Of a stretch of 64,000 nt of DNA, positions 1-8,483 are shown in pieces. A program made the translations under genes and the position numbers. The stretch is taken from assembly GCA_026394375.1 (NCBI GenBank), contig JAPKYJ010000004.1, positions 33,138 to 97,137 on the forward strand, written 5' to 3'. A model generated the notes under the pieces. It was not told where the DNA came from and searched no databases. It worked only from the letters and a program-made list of their open reading frames with translations. The stretch comes from Methanomassiliicoccales archaeon. Its GTDB lineage: Archaea; Thermoplasmatota; Thermoplasmata; Methanomassiliicoccales; UBA472. Within the stretch, counting starts at the first letter, position 1; the number at the start of each line of letters is the position of its first letter.

Positions 1-408
1 CGCACCCTCGATGAGCAGCACCGCCGATGCCCCTCGACTGGCTCCGGCCAGCACTTGCTCTGGAGAAACCACAACATCCTTCATCAGGACCGGTGTGCGG
101 CCGTCCGCGGCGAATCTGAGCGCGTCAAGGCTCCCTCCGAAGAAGATAGGTTCCGTCAGCACCGAGAGCGCTGCCGCGCTTCCCCGGTGGTAGCAGGCGA
201 TGAGGTCCAGTGGCTTGTGCTCGGAGACGCGCCCTCTGATCGGGGCCGAGGTCTTCACCTCGGCGATGATCGGGAAGGCGACGCTCCGGGAGAGCGCCCC
301 CACCAGGGAAGGCATGCCTTTGCCTGGCCTGCGTGGAAAGGCAGAGTAGTAGCAGCAGTCTACCAGGTCGAGGGCGTTCTCCACCAGCTGGGTCAAGGTG
401 TCGGTCAT
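1..408 (-). CDS. trpC: Indole-3-glycerol-phosphate synthase, N-terminal part (truncated by window edge)
   Basis: Converts carboxyphenylaminodeoxyribulose phosphate to indole-3-glycerol phosphate in tryptophan synthesis. The 136 visible codons carry TrpC-family landmarks: IIAEVKTSAPIRG (beta-1 Lys motif, residues about 45-57), AALSVLTEPIFFGGS and PVLMKDVVV, the strand with the second catalytic Lys. The start ATG at 408 overlaps the trpD stop (ATGA), so the two are translationally coupled. About the last 45% of the protein lies outside the window. The family call rests on motifs; the operon context supports it strongly. Confidence 0.92.
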   Translation of the reverse strand, partial: MTDTLTQLVENALDLVDCCYYSAFPRRPGKGMPSLVGALSRSVAFPIIAEVKTSAPIRGRVSEHKPLDLIACYHRGSAAALSVLTEPIFFGGSLDALRFAADGRTPVLMKDVVVSPEQVLAGASRGASAVLLIEGA

Positions 409-1424
409 GCTCCGTCCTCCCTGCTCCGTGTCACGAAGGCATCCAGCTTGCGCAGCGCCTGACGCGAATCGAGCGCGTGCTCGGTCACACGGAAAGCGTG
501 AGCGAGGTCGTTGCAGCGGCCGAACGCCACCAGACCGAAGGCGGCGTTGAGCAGCACCGCGTCCCTCGGTGCGCCGTTCTCCTCGCCTTCGAGGACGCGA
601 CGGATGAGGAGCGCCGACTCCTTCGCCGGCCGGTCGGCGATGTCCTCGGGCGAGGCAGTTCTCAACCCAAGCGTGCCGGGATCGAAGTCAAAGCGTTCCA
701 GCGATCCGTTCTGGACCAGCGCCACCCGCGTCGGACCGAGTACTGAGACCTCGTCCATGCCCGGATCGCCGTGGACCAGCAGGCATCGCTCGATGTTCAG
801 GGGTGCCAGGACCGGAGGGAGGAGGTCCAGCAATTCCGGATCGTAGACACCGATCAGCTGCCGCTTCCGCCCCTGGACGGGATTGAGCAAGGGACCGAGG
901 ACGTTGAAGATGGTCTTGCCCCGCATCGCCTTCCGGGCGGAGGCCGCGTTCCGCATTGCTGGGTTGAAAGCCCGGGCGAAGAAGAAGGAGACGCCGAGAT
1001 CGTCGAGGATCGCCCCGGCGGTGCGGGGGGTGAGGGGCAGGACCGCGCCCAAAGCCTCCATGACGTCCGCGCTGCCCGAACGGCCGGCGTTGGAGCGGTT
1101 GCCGTGTTTCGCCACTGGCACGTCCGCGCCCGCGACCACGAACGAGGCGGCGGTGGAGATGTTGAACGTCCTCGCGCTCCCTCCTCCGGTGCCGCAGAGG
1201 TCGGCAACGGCGGGGTGACGTGCGTACACTGGGACGGTGGCTTCGCGGAACACCATGGCCAGGTCCAGCACGTCTCTCGCTCCGTATCCGGACCGGTCCA
1301 GGGAGCGGAGTACCTCGACCACCTGATCGTGCGATGCGCTCCCCTTCACGACCTCCTGGGCGAAGCGTCTCATGCTTCGGCGTTCGGTCGTGCCCGAAGG
1401 TGAGCGGATGGCCGAAGCGCTCAT
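405..1424 (-). CDS. trpD: Anthranilate phosphoribosyltransferase
   Basis: Transfers phosphoribose from PRPP to anthranilate. At 339 residues it is the normal family length. The PRPP-binding glycine loop DLCGTGGGSARTFNIS lies near residues 76-91, followed by VAKHGNRSNAGRSGSADVMEALG, which holds the family KHGNR and SGSADVLE signatures. It sits third in trpE-G-D-C, overlapping trpG upstream and trpC downstream by 4 nt each. No anomalies seen. Confidence 0.97.
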   Translation of the reverse strand: MSASAIRSPSGTTERRSMRRFAQEVVKGSASHDQVVEVLRSLDRSGYGARDVLDLAMVFREATVPVYARHPAVADLCGTGGGSARTFNISTAASFVVAGADVPVAKHGNRSNAGRSGSADVMEALGAVLPLTPRTAGAILDDLGVSFFFARAFNPAMRNAASARKAMRGKTIFNVLGPLLNPVQGRKRQLIGVYDPELLDLLPPVLAPLNIERCLLVHGDPGMDEVSVLGPTRVALVQNGSLERFDFDPGTLGLRTASPEDIADRPAKESALLIRRVLEGEENGAPRDAVLLNAAFGLVAFGRCNDLAHAFRVTEHALDSRQALRKLDAFVTRSREDGA

Positions 1425-1999
1425 CTTCTCGCCTCCGCGAGGAAGTTGCTAAGCAGCACGCCTCCCTTGGGCGTGAGGATCGATTCCGGATGAAACTGCA
1501 CGCCTTCGATAGGATAGCGCGAATGGCGGATGCCCATGATCTCGCCTTCGTCGCTCTTCGCCGAGACCGTGATCTCCGGTGGGACTTCGGTGACTATCAG
1601 CGAGTGGTACCGCCCGGCCACGAAAGGGTTCTCGATTCCCTGGTAGATGCCGAGCGAGTCGTGGTGGATGAGCGAGGTCTTGCCGTGCACGATGCGTCTG
1701 GCGTGTGCGACCTTTCCGCCGTAGGCGAGGGCGAAGCCCTGGTGGCCCAGGCAGACGGCCAGCGTCGGGGTGTGCTGGGACAGCGTGGTGAGGATCTCCC
1801 GGCAGACGCCGAAATCGCCGGGATTGGCGGGATGGCCCGGTCCGGGCGATATGACGATGGCGTCCGGCCGCTGGCGCTCCAGGTCCTCCACCGATATGGC
1901 GTCGTTGCGGGCCACCGTCACCTCGGTCCCCAGCTCGCCCAGCGCTTGGTACAGGTTGTACGCGAAGGAGTCGTAGTTGTCGATGAGAACGACCTTCAT
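1421..1999 (-). CDS. trpG: Anthranilate synthase glutamine amidotransferase subunit
   Basis: Class I glutamine amidotransferase that supplies ammonia to TrpE. Visible marks are IDNYDSFAYNLYQALG at the N terminus, the ISPGPGHP loop, the nucleophile elbow VCLGHQGF (Cys83) and the C-terminal GVQFHPESILT containing the His/Glu of the triad. It has 192 residues and stands alone, not fused to TrpE or TrpD. Start and stop overlap trpE and trpD by ATGA. The amidotransferase of folate synthesis (PabA) is closely related; the neighbours decide for TrpG. Confidence 0.96.
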   Translation of the reverse strand: MKVVLIDNYDSFAYNLYQALGELGTEVTVARNDAISVEDLERQRPDAIVISPGPGHPANPGDFGVCREILTTLSQHTPTLAVCLGHQGFALAYGGKVAHARRIVHGKTSLIHHDSLGIYQGIENPFVAGRYHSLIVTEVPPEITVSAKSDEGEIMGIRHSRYPIEGVQFHPESILTPKGGVLLSNFLAEARR

Positions 2000-3378
2000 G
2001 CCGCCACCTCCTCCTTCTGCGTCGAGGCGCGCAGCCGTTGAAGAGCCGCCTGGAGCGCGCCGAGCTTGTGCTCCGTCTCCACGAACTCCTTCGCCGGGTC
2101 GGAGTCCGAGACGATGCCCGCGCCGGCCTGGAACGTGATGATGTCACGGTTTACGAACGCGGAGCGGATGGTGATCGCGGAATCCAGGTCGCCGGTGAAT
2201 GAGAGGTAGCCCACGCCGCCGGCATAGGCGCCGCGCGGCCGGCCTTCAAGCTCGGAGATGATCCGCATCGCCCTCGGCTTCGGAGCGCCCGAGACCGTCC
2301 CGGCGGGGAAGACCGCTGCCAGGGCGGCGATTGAATCCATCTTCGGGGCGAGGGTCGAGCTCACCTTCGACACAAGGTGCTGCACGTGGCTGTAGCTCGC
2401 CACGGACATGTACTCTGGCACGTGGACGGAGCCGAACTCGGACACCTTGCCCAGATCGTTGCGTGCGAGATCGACCAGCATGCAGTGTTCCGCACGCTCC
2501 TTCTCGTCCGTGAGCATCTCTTCTCGCAGTCTCCGGTGCTCCTTCGGTCCGTTTCCGACCGAACGCGTCCCGGCGATGGGGAAGGTGGTCGCCTCCCTTC
2601 CCCTGACGGTGAGAAGCGTCTCGGGGCTGGAGCCGAGTACCTTGCGCTCGCCGAAGTCCAAGTAGAACATGTAGGGGGAGGGGTTCGAGGTCCTCAGCTG
2701 CTCGTAGAGACGTAGCGGGTCCCCGTCGAAACGTGCGCTGAGGGACCGGGAGAGTACGACCTGGAACACCTCGCCGTCGCGGATGCGCAGCTTGGCGTCC
2801 CGGACCGAAGCCTCGAACCCTTCCTGTTCAGTGGAGGGTCGCATCGGGCCCACGTGAAGGTCCCTTTCCGAACGGGAGGGAGGGTTGAGGAGCATTTCGA
2901 ACAATTCGCCCTTCCCTTCCATGTGGAAATAGTAGCAGCGGAAGCTCGAGTGGTCGTAGATCACGCCCTCCTTGTAGAGCCCCAGCTCGAAATCGGGGAA
3001 CGAGGAGCGAGCGTACGAAGGGAAGGAGGGCTCGGCCTGGGAAGCGAACTCGTATGAGAAGTATCCGACCAGCCCTCCAGCGAAGGGGAAGGGCGAGGAG
3101 GCGACCGAATTCCTCCTGATGGTCTCCCGGAGGAACTCCAATGGAATGGCACGGAGATGGTCGTCCGACTCGCCTCCCCGAACCTCACCATCGCGACACG
3201 CCAGTACGCTCTCCGGGCCGAAGCCGAGGAAGGAGTAGGCGACCGTGCGCTGGTCGCCGACCGCGCTCTCCAGCATGAAAGAGCAGTCGAACTCAGGTGC
3301 CAATCGTCGATAAAGGTGGAGCGGGGGGAGGGCGGCGCCGATCTCTTCGAAATTGACCATTCGTCGATTGAGTGACAT
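1996..3378 (-). CDS. trpE: Anthranilate synthase component I
   Basis: Makes anthranilate from chorismate with ammonia from TrpG. It shows the chorismate-binding family signatures VLGSSPETLLTVRG, FPIAGTRSVG, DEKERAEHCMLVDLARNDLG, SHVQHLVSKV and FPAGTVSGAPKPRAM. I place the start at ATG 3378 (MSLNRRMVNF), not at an upstream ATG at 3465: a TATA-like element is centred about 28 nt upstream of 3378 and the extra N terminus looks non-coding. The mRNA is then probably leaderless. First gene of the trp operon. Confidence 0.95.
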   Translation of the reverse strand: MSLNRRMVNFEEIGAALPPLHLYRRLAPEFDCSFMLESAVGDQRTVAYSFLGFGPESVLACRDGEVRGGESDDHLRAIPLEFLRETIRRNSVASSPFPFAGGLVGYFSYEFASQAEPSFPSYARSSFPDFELGLYKEGVIYDHSSFRCYYFHMEGKGELFEMLLNPPSRSERDLHVGPMRPSTEQEGFEASVRDAKLRIRDGEVFQVVLSRSLSARFDGDPLRLYEQLRTSNPSPYMFYLDFGERKVLGSSPETLLTVRGREATTFPIAGTRSVGNGPKEHRRLREEMLTDEKERAEHCMLVDLARNDLGKVSEFGSVHVPEYMSVASYSHVQHLVSKVSSTLAPKMDSIAALAAVFPAGTVSGAPKPRAMRIISELEGRPRGAYAGGVGYLSFTGDLDSAITIRSAFVNRDIITFQAGAGIVSDSDPAKEFVETEHKLGALQAALQRLRASTQKEEVAA

Positions 3379-3399
3379 GTACTTTCCCGGTATATGATG

Positions 3400-3412
3400 A
3401 ACATATATAATC
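3400..3412 (-). promoter_or_regulatory. TATA-type promoter of the trp operon
   Basis: On the minus strand this reads GATTATATATG, centred about 28 nt upstream of the trpE ATG at 3378. That spacing puts transcription start at or next to the start codon, as in leaderless archaeal mRNAs. No leader peptide or attenuator is visible. Confidence 0.55.
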
Positions 3413-3515
3413 ATTATTGAACAACATTGTGCAGAGAGAGCAATAATTGAGCTAAGCGGCTCCACGCCTTTTATTAGAGCTCAGAGAGAATCCCATTCTC
3501 CAAGGAGACAACTGG

Positions 3516-4088
3516 ATGAAGGTCATCGCGTTCAACGGCAGTCCGCGGGCGAACGGCAACACGCACCGCGCGCTGGAGATCGTGCTGGAGGAGATCGAGA
3601 AGAAGGGCATCGAGGTCGAACTGGTGCAGATGGGCGGCGAAGATATCTCACCCTGCAAAGCCTGCGGAACGTGCGGCAAGAAAAAGAACGAAAGGTGCAT
3701 CATCAAGGACGACCCGGTGAACGAATACATCCAGATGATCAAAGGGGCCGAGGCCGTCATCATCGGCTCGCCCACCTACTTCGGAGGGCTGAGCGCCCAG
3801 ACCAAGGCCTTCATCGATCGCGTGGGGTATGTGACCCGAGCGAACGGCGGCCTTTTCAGGCACAAAGTGGGAGCGGCGGTGGCCGTGCATCGAAGGGCCG
3901 GCTCGTTGAACACCTTCGACGAGATCAACCACTTCTTCCTCATCGGGGAATGGATAATCCCCGGTGCAAGCTACTGGAACGTGGTCACGGCCCAGAAACC
4001 CGGCGACATCGAGCAGGACATCGAGGGAGTGAAGACCATGCGCAATCTCGGGCAGAACATCGCCTGGCTGGTCAAGAAATTGCAGTGA
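3516..4088 (+). CDS. Iron-sulfur flavoprotein (Isf-like, NADPH-dependent FMN reductase family)
   Basis: Flavodoxin-fold redox protein. It begins MKVIAFNGSPRANGNTHRAL, the FMN phosphate-binding loop of the family, followed by a compact cysteine motif CKACGTCGKKKNERC (C-x2-C-x2-C-x7-C, residues about 49-63). This resembles the Fe-S motif of methanogen Isf proteins, where the last spacing is shorter. GSPTYFGGLSAQTKAFIDR is the conserved flavin-binding region. It has 190 residues. A TATA-like CCTTTTATTAG lies about 40 nt upstream and an AAGGAG ribosome site 10 nt before ATG. Electron donor and acceptor cannot be read from sequence. Confidence 0.9.
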   Translation: MKVIAFNGSPRANGNTHRALEIVLEEIEKKGIEVELVQMGGEDISPCKACGTCGKKKNERCIIKDDPVNEYIQMIKGAEAVIIGSPTYFGGLSAQTKAFIDRVGYVTRANGGLFRHKVGAAVAVHRRAGSLNTFDEINHFFLIGEWIIPGASYWNVVTAQKPGDIEQDIEGVKTMRNLGQNIAWLVKKLQ

Positions 4089-4095
4089 GGAATGC

Positions 4096-4788
4096 TCACC
4101 CGCGGCAGGCGTCGCTGTTCGCCGCCATTTGGATCAGGGGACAGAGGTTGTCGAGCAGCTTTCCTTCCGCCTTGCGCAGATGCTCTGCGTATGTAGATCG
4201 TGAGAGCCCCGAGCGCCGCGCGAGCTCGTCCAGCCCCACCTTGGCCGGCCGGTCGAAATATCCAAGGGCGCTCGCCAATGCGAGCACCTCTATTTGCTTG
4301 TCCGTGAGCCCGGCGAACATCGTGGAGGTAGTCAGTATCATGTCCTTCGCCACCCCGCGAAGTCGAAGCGGCCTAAGCGATTGCAGGTTCACCGTTCCTC
4401 CCTCGCGTTCGATCCGCTTGACCATGCGTCCGAACGCTTCTCGCTCATGTCCTAGGACGTGGTAGTTCTCCCAACCTCCTCGGTACACCACCGGTTCCTC
4501 GTGCCACAGCCCCTCCTCTTCGATGATGCTCCCCACGCCTGGCTTGCAGTCGCAGTCCTTGGTGATCATGCTCAGGAGGCTGCCTTCTCGGACCGTAACC
4601 TGCTTGGTCCCAAGGTTGCCTAGCTCCCTCTCCACCAGCTTCAGCACCTCTTCGGAGGGGGCGCTCAGCTCGAACACGTGCGAGTGCATGTTGCACCACA
4701 TGGCGATGGTGGCCTCCGGGTACTTCCGGGTCAGGATGCTGTAGGGGCAGTCGTGGACCACTTGGATCCTCGCGTCATACAGAGGCAT
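4096..4788 (-). CDS. HTH_10 (bacterio-opsin activator type) transcriptional regulator
   Basis: A 230-residue regulator. The C-terminal 55 residues, LTDKQIEVLALASALGYFD onward to SRSTYAEHLRKAEGKLL, are a typical HTH_10 DNA-binding domain. The N-terminal ~165 residues form the sensor region of Bat-like proteins, with conserved Cys and His (CDCKPG, CNMHSH) that could bind metal or sense redox; that is a guess. It converges on the flavoprotein gene with 7 nt between stops. A TATA-like element at 4811-4820 puts the start at 4788 nearly leaderless, and two palindromes lie just upstream of it. Confidence 0.88.
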   Translation of the reverse strand: MPLYDARIQVVHDCPYSILTRKYPEATIAMWCNMHSHVFELSAPSEEVLKLVERELGNLGTKQVTVREGSLLSMITKDCDCKPGVGSIIEEEGLWHEEPVVYRGGWENYHVLGHEREAFGRMVKRIEREGGTVNLQSLRPLRLRGVAKDMILTTSTMFAGLTDKQIEVLALASALGYFDRPAKVGLDELARRSGLSRSTYAEHLRKAEGKLLDNLCPLIQMAANSDACRG

Positions 4789-4825
4789 GCGAATGTGATG
4801 GCGCGGAGGGATATTATTAGTTGTC

Positions 4826-4906
4826 CCGCCCTACGGCGGCTGCATTTCAATGCCAGGCTCAATGTCATAATTTGAAAAATGGTGTTTGCGAACCGCCCTA
4901 GGGCGG
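4826..4906 (-). promoter_or_regulatory. Paired palindromic sites upstream of the HTH_10 gene
   Basis: CCGCCCTAGGGCGG at 4893-4906 is a perfect 14-bp palindrome. CCGCCCTACGGCGG at 4826-4839 is the same sequence with one mismatch. Centres are 67 bp apart, and the nearer site sits just upstream of the presumed TATA/BRE of the regulator gene. Two matching palindromes in one promoter suggest binding of a dimeric regulator, perhaps the HTH_10 protein itself. Confidence 0.5.
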
Positions 4907-5393
4907 CAGAAACGACACGTCTCACCTCGGCCCTCTAGAAGTCGATGAACATGATATCGCACGCATTGCTGCAGGTAAGGATGATGGATGAGAGCTCACG
5001 GAACTCGGAGTTCGCCAGGTGGGAGTTGAGGACCAATGATACAAGCGGATCTAGGGAGAAGGATGAGGTTGGAAGGACCGGATCGTCGCGCGCTCTTGAG
5101 CGGCGGAATACGTTCATGTTAGCTGGGAGAGCGCATCGCTGTCGGCGCGAAGGGACCGAGCGATGCCCACGGGATGACTGGACCACCGGAGTCTAGGAGT
5201 CTCATCCCCTGAACCCTGCATGGAGAGGTTCTTGAGCTCGCCCCTCGCAACAATTCTTCAATTCCGGCGGCAAGAGGTCGTTGGACGTTCGGCGTACTGT
5301 GCGTGCTGCGCAAGAGGAAGCCGCGAACCCTTTTCCATTTCCCTCATCCTTCTTTCTTGCTTTCCTCTTCCCAGCCACGCCACTCTTCAGAAG
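4907..5393. other. Intergenic stretch without recognisable gene
   Basis: About 490 nt between the HTH_10 promoter and the end of the GT2 gene. Short open frames occur on both strands, but none has family-like sequence, a good ribosome site or sensible composition. No RNA gene or repeat seen. Confidence 0.5.
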
Positions 5394-6311
5394 CTACCGG
5401 ACAGGTCTCCCTTCCACCTTCGCCACAAGATTCGAGGCTTTGCCTAATGCCCCCACGCCGAAAAGGCTTGCCAGCCTAAGGAAGAATGGGGAGGCGCTCC
5501 AGGGATAGGCGCGGAACGCCTTCTTCACGAATGCCTTTCCTTTTCGTCCTTCGCCCATTTTCAGACGGACCCTTCCTATCTCCAAGTAGAAGCCCATGAG
5601 CGCTCTCCTGTTCCTAGCATAGAGCGCCTTATGCTTCTCCAGGAACTTCGCCAGACTATCTATCCAACGATCGCGGTTGGCGTTCACGCTATCCCGAAGC
5701 TCGGTCGAAACGCAGAGCACTCGATCGATGAACTCGAAATCGCAGACCTCCGAAAGCCGAAGGAAGAGGTCCCAATCCTCGATGCTCTTCAGGGAAGTAT
5801 CGAAACCGCCCACCTTTCTTAGGAGTTCGCTCTTCACCATGGCCACCGGGGTCCCCACCAGGTTGCCTTCGAGGAGAGAATCCAGCACCCGCCCGCTCTT
5901 CTTGGCGTTCTCGCGGGGCAGTCGTTCCTCAGAATCGCCTAACTTGCGCAGGATGGTGCCATAGACCACTCCCATCTGGTCAGAGGCTTTTCGCATGGTC
6001 TCGATCTGGATGGCTAGTTTCTCCGGGACCCATTCATCGTCGGAGTCCTGGAAGGCGATGTACCGTCCTAGGGAGGCTTCGATCCCTGAGTTCCTCGCTG
6101 CCGCAGGTCCACGGTTCCCTTCGTAGGCTCTGAGGAACCTCACTCTGGGGTCGGCGTAGGACCGCACGATCCTCTCCGTGCCATCGGTCGAGCCATCATC
6201 GACCACGATCAGCTCGAAATCTTCGAATGTCTGGCAAAGCACGCTGTCAATGGCATTGCCTACCGTCTTCTCCCGGTTGTAGGTGGGGATGATCACGCTT
6301 ACGAGGACCAT
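5394..6311 (-). CDS. Family 2 glycosyltransferase (GT-A fold)
   Basis: Transfers a sugar from a nucleotide donor. The first 100 residues are the GT2 core: VSVIIPTYNREKTVGNAIDSV, then ELIVVDDGSTDGTERIV with the first Asp pair, GPAAARNSGIEASLGRYIAF and the DxD-like FQDSDDEWVPEKL. It has 305 residues and no membrane segment. It is the last gene of the minus-strand sugar operon, 70 nt after another GT2. Donor and acceptor are not readable; context suggests it adds one of the sugars made by the neighbouring CDP- or dTDP-sugar enzymes. Confidence 0.88.
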   Translation of the reverse strand: MVLVSVIIPTYNREKTVGNAIDSVLCQTFEDFELIVVDDGSTDGTERIVRSYADPRVRFLRAYEGNRGPAAARNSGIEASLGRYIAFQDSDDEWVPEKLAIQIETMRKASDQMGVVYGTILRKLGDSEERLPRENAKKSGRVLDSLLEGNLVGTPVAMVKSELLRKVGGFDTSLKSIEDWDLFLRLSEVCDFEFIDRVLCVSTELRDSVNANRDRWIDSLAKFLEKHKALYARNRRALMGFYLEIGRVRLKMGEGRKGKAFVKKAFRAYPWSASPFFLRLASLFGVGALGKASNLVAKVEGRPVR

Positions 6312-6381
6312 AGCGTTTCGTTCCTGGGGCAGCGGACTGGAACAGTGGTTCTCCGCTCTTATACTCTGCTCTCACGCTGTT

Positions 6382-7338
6382 CTATGAGGTCCTCGAATAG
6401 ATCCTTTCCACGAGCATCGATTTAATGGCATACAGCCCACCAGAGAGCGAAAAGTACTCCGGCCTCACGTTGCAGGCCACCCGGAACATAGCACCGTATC
6501 TCTTTTCGGTCAAGACCTCTCTCCTCCAGGTCTCGAATGCACGGATCGTTTGATCCTTCGAGATCTTCGAAAGGATCTCCCGACGGACCGCCGCATCCTT
6601 GGTGCCCATCTCCACAAGCATCCTATCACGGGCTCGAAGGCTGTCCTCCGGGTAGGTGACTGAGTCCTGTCCTGCATGAACCCGATACTCCATCAGCGGA
6701 CGATTCAGAAAACCCACAGGGCCGAGCTCGGCCAGCTCGCAGATGAACGGACAATCCGCGACCTTGCCGAATTCCTCTTTGAATCGGACTCTCTGCGGGA
6801 AGCCGTTCCGGTACACGTAGGAAGGGAATGGCGGATTCGAGGACTTCGTGTATTGTAGCGCCATCTGGGCGCCTGACCGGAAAAGCTGCTCCGCCTCGCT
6901 ACCATTCTTGAGCATGGTCCCTTTCCTTTCGCCTCGCTCGTCGATGAGCAGAGCATTGCAGCCCACCGCCACCGCTTCCGGGTGTCGCTCCAGGAAATCG
7001 CACTGCTCCCGGATGAAAGTGGGACAGATGCGGTCATCGTCATGCAGAATAGCCAGGTACTTGCCTTTGGCGAGGGCGAAGGCTCGGTAAATGTTCCAGA
7101 AAGGGGAATGGGTGGTCTCGGCCCCTTCCCATCGTACCGGGCGTTCCAGAAGGTCGTGGACCTTCTCCTTGACCATTGGCTGGCTGCCGTTGTCCAGGAC
7201 GACCACCTCTGAGGGTCCACGGTCCTGTCTCAGAACGGCCAGCAGGGCCTCTCGCAAGTACTCCGCTCTGTTATAGGAGAGGATGAATACCGAGATGTCG
7301 AGGGGCGACCTCTCACCGGTGGCCATTATCCAGTGCAA
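6382..7338 (-). CDS. Family 2 glycosyltransferase
   Basis: GT2 protein of 318 residues, with ISVFILSYNRAEYLREALLA at the N terminus, EVVVLDNGSQ and the metal-binding-loop region YLAILHDDDRICPTFIREQ (HDDD as the DxD equivalent). The C-terminal ~90 residues are helical and charged. An alternative start five codons in (MATGERS, ATG 7326) is possible. It lies between the transketolase C subunit and the last GT2 of the operon. Acceptor specificity unknown. Confidence 0.85.
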   Translation of the reverse strand: MHWIMATGERSPLDISVFILSYNRAEYLREALLAVLRQDRGPSEVVVLDNGSQPMVKEKVHDLLERPVRWEGAETTHSPFWNIYRAFALAKGKYLAILHDDDRICPTFIREQCDFLERHPEAVAVGCNALLIDERGERKGTMLKNGSEAEQLFRSGAQMALQYTKSSNPPFPSYVYRNGFPQRVRFKEEFGKVADCPFICELAELGPVGFLNRPLMEYRVHAGQDSVTYPEDSLRARDRMLVEMGTKDAAVRREILSKISKDQTIRAFETWRREVLTEKRYGAMFRVACNVRPEYFSLSGGLYAIKSMLVERIYSRTS

Positions 7339-7562
7339 TCGGCTGGGTTATGCATAAGCGTTTCTGCATGCACCCTCGCCCTTTCTTGGGTAGCTGGCTG
7401 GCGCCCTCAAGGGAACTGCTCGTCCAGTTTGCTCCCGAACGCCAGCCTCGGCTCATCGCCGTCGTAGACCAGGCTAATCCAGTCCATGACTACATCGGTC
7501 GAAAGCAGGTCGCAGTCCTGCGCCTTAAGTTTTCGACTTCTGGAACGAATGCCACGATAATG

Positions 7563-8483
7563 CTATGTTCCCTGTGCGAACCGAACAAGCTCATCCACAT
7601 CGGCGATGTGCAAAACCTTTCTCAGGTACGCCTGGTCACCTATCTGGCTGACGAACCGGTCGGGGATACCCTTCCTCATGAATCGCGTTCTTTGTCCATG
7701 CTCTGCGATCACTTCCGCCACGGCCGATCCCAGTCCTCCGATGATATTATGTTCCTCAAGAGTCACGATCGGCGTCCCCTTCTCCACAATGCTAGTTATT
7801 GCCTTAGCGTCTAAGGGTTTGATGGTCGGCATCGAGATGACACCGGTCGCGACGCCCTTCTTCGCGAGGGCTTGAGAGAGCTCCACCGCCCAAGCCAGGG
7901 TGTTGCTGGTCGTTATCAAGCATAGATCTTTTCCATCTCGAACTTCAATGGCCTCGCCGATCCTGATCTTCGTCCCCTCAGGATGAACGGTCTTCTCGCC
8001 ACTCTTGCCCAAGCGGAAATAAATCGGCCCTTCAAGATCGAAGCTATGATTGATCAGCTCCCTGACCTCGATGGGATCGCCTGGGCAACACACTGTCATG
8101 TTGGGAAGGGCACGCATGATGGCAATGTCCTCGATGGAATGATGGGTCGGACCAGAAGGGCCATAGGTCAGGCCGGCCCCGACACCCACCAGCCTCACGT
8201 TCAGGTTCATGTACGCTACATCCAGTCGTATGTGCTCGTAGCACCTCATGGTCAGGAACGGGATGATGCTGTAAACATAGACTACTTTTCCAGTCAATGC
8301 GAGACCGGCCGCAATGCCGATAGCGTTTTGCTCCGCGACCCCGACGTTCAGGAAGCGGTCAGGGAACTCATCTCTGAACTTCTCAAGGACAGAGAATCCC
8401 ATATCGGGCGTAATGAGGAAGATCCGCTCGTCCTTGCGAGCGCGCTCGATGAGGCAGTTCACGAAGGTGGCCCTCATTTTCAA
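7563..8483 (-). CDS. Transketolase C-terminal subunit (pyrimidine-binding part)
   Basis: It carries the TPP pyrimidine-binding and C-terminal domains of a split transketolase. FLNVGVAEQNAIGIAAGLAL near residue 45 has the conserved catalytic Glu, and the C-terminal part (VVTLEEHNIIGGLGSAVAEV) matches the family. It has 306 residues and its start overlaps the stop of the N subunit by 4 nt, so the two form one enzyme. Split transketolases are common in archaea for pentose synthesis, but this pair sits inside a CDP-deoxysugar operon and may act on a nucleotide sugar (inference). Confidence 0.9.
   Translation of the reverse strand: MKMRATFVNCLIERARKDERIFLITPDMGFSVLEKFRDEFPDRFLNVGVAEQNAIGIAAGLALTGKVVYVYSIIPFLTMRCYEHIRLDVAYMNLNVRLVGVGAGLTYGPSGPTHHSIEDIAIMRALPNMTVCCPGDPIEVRELINHSFDLEGPIYFRLGKSGEKTVHPEGTKIRIGEAIEVRDGKDLCLITTSNTLAWAVELSQALAKKGVATGVISMPTIKPLDAKAITSIVEKGTPIVTLEEHNIIGGLGSAVAEVIAEHGQRTRFMRKGIPDRFVSQIGDQAYLRKVLHIADVDELVRFAQGT

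Noticed and set aside
4945..5196. 83-codon open frame in the 4.9-5.2 kb gap
   Set aside because: No ribosome site, composition unlike neighbouring proteins, and equally long frames exist on the opposite strand.
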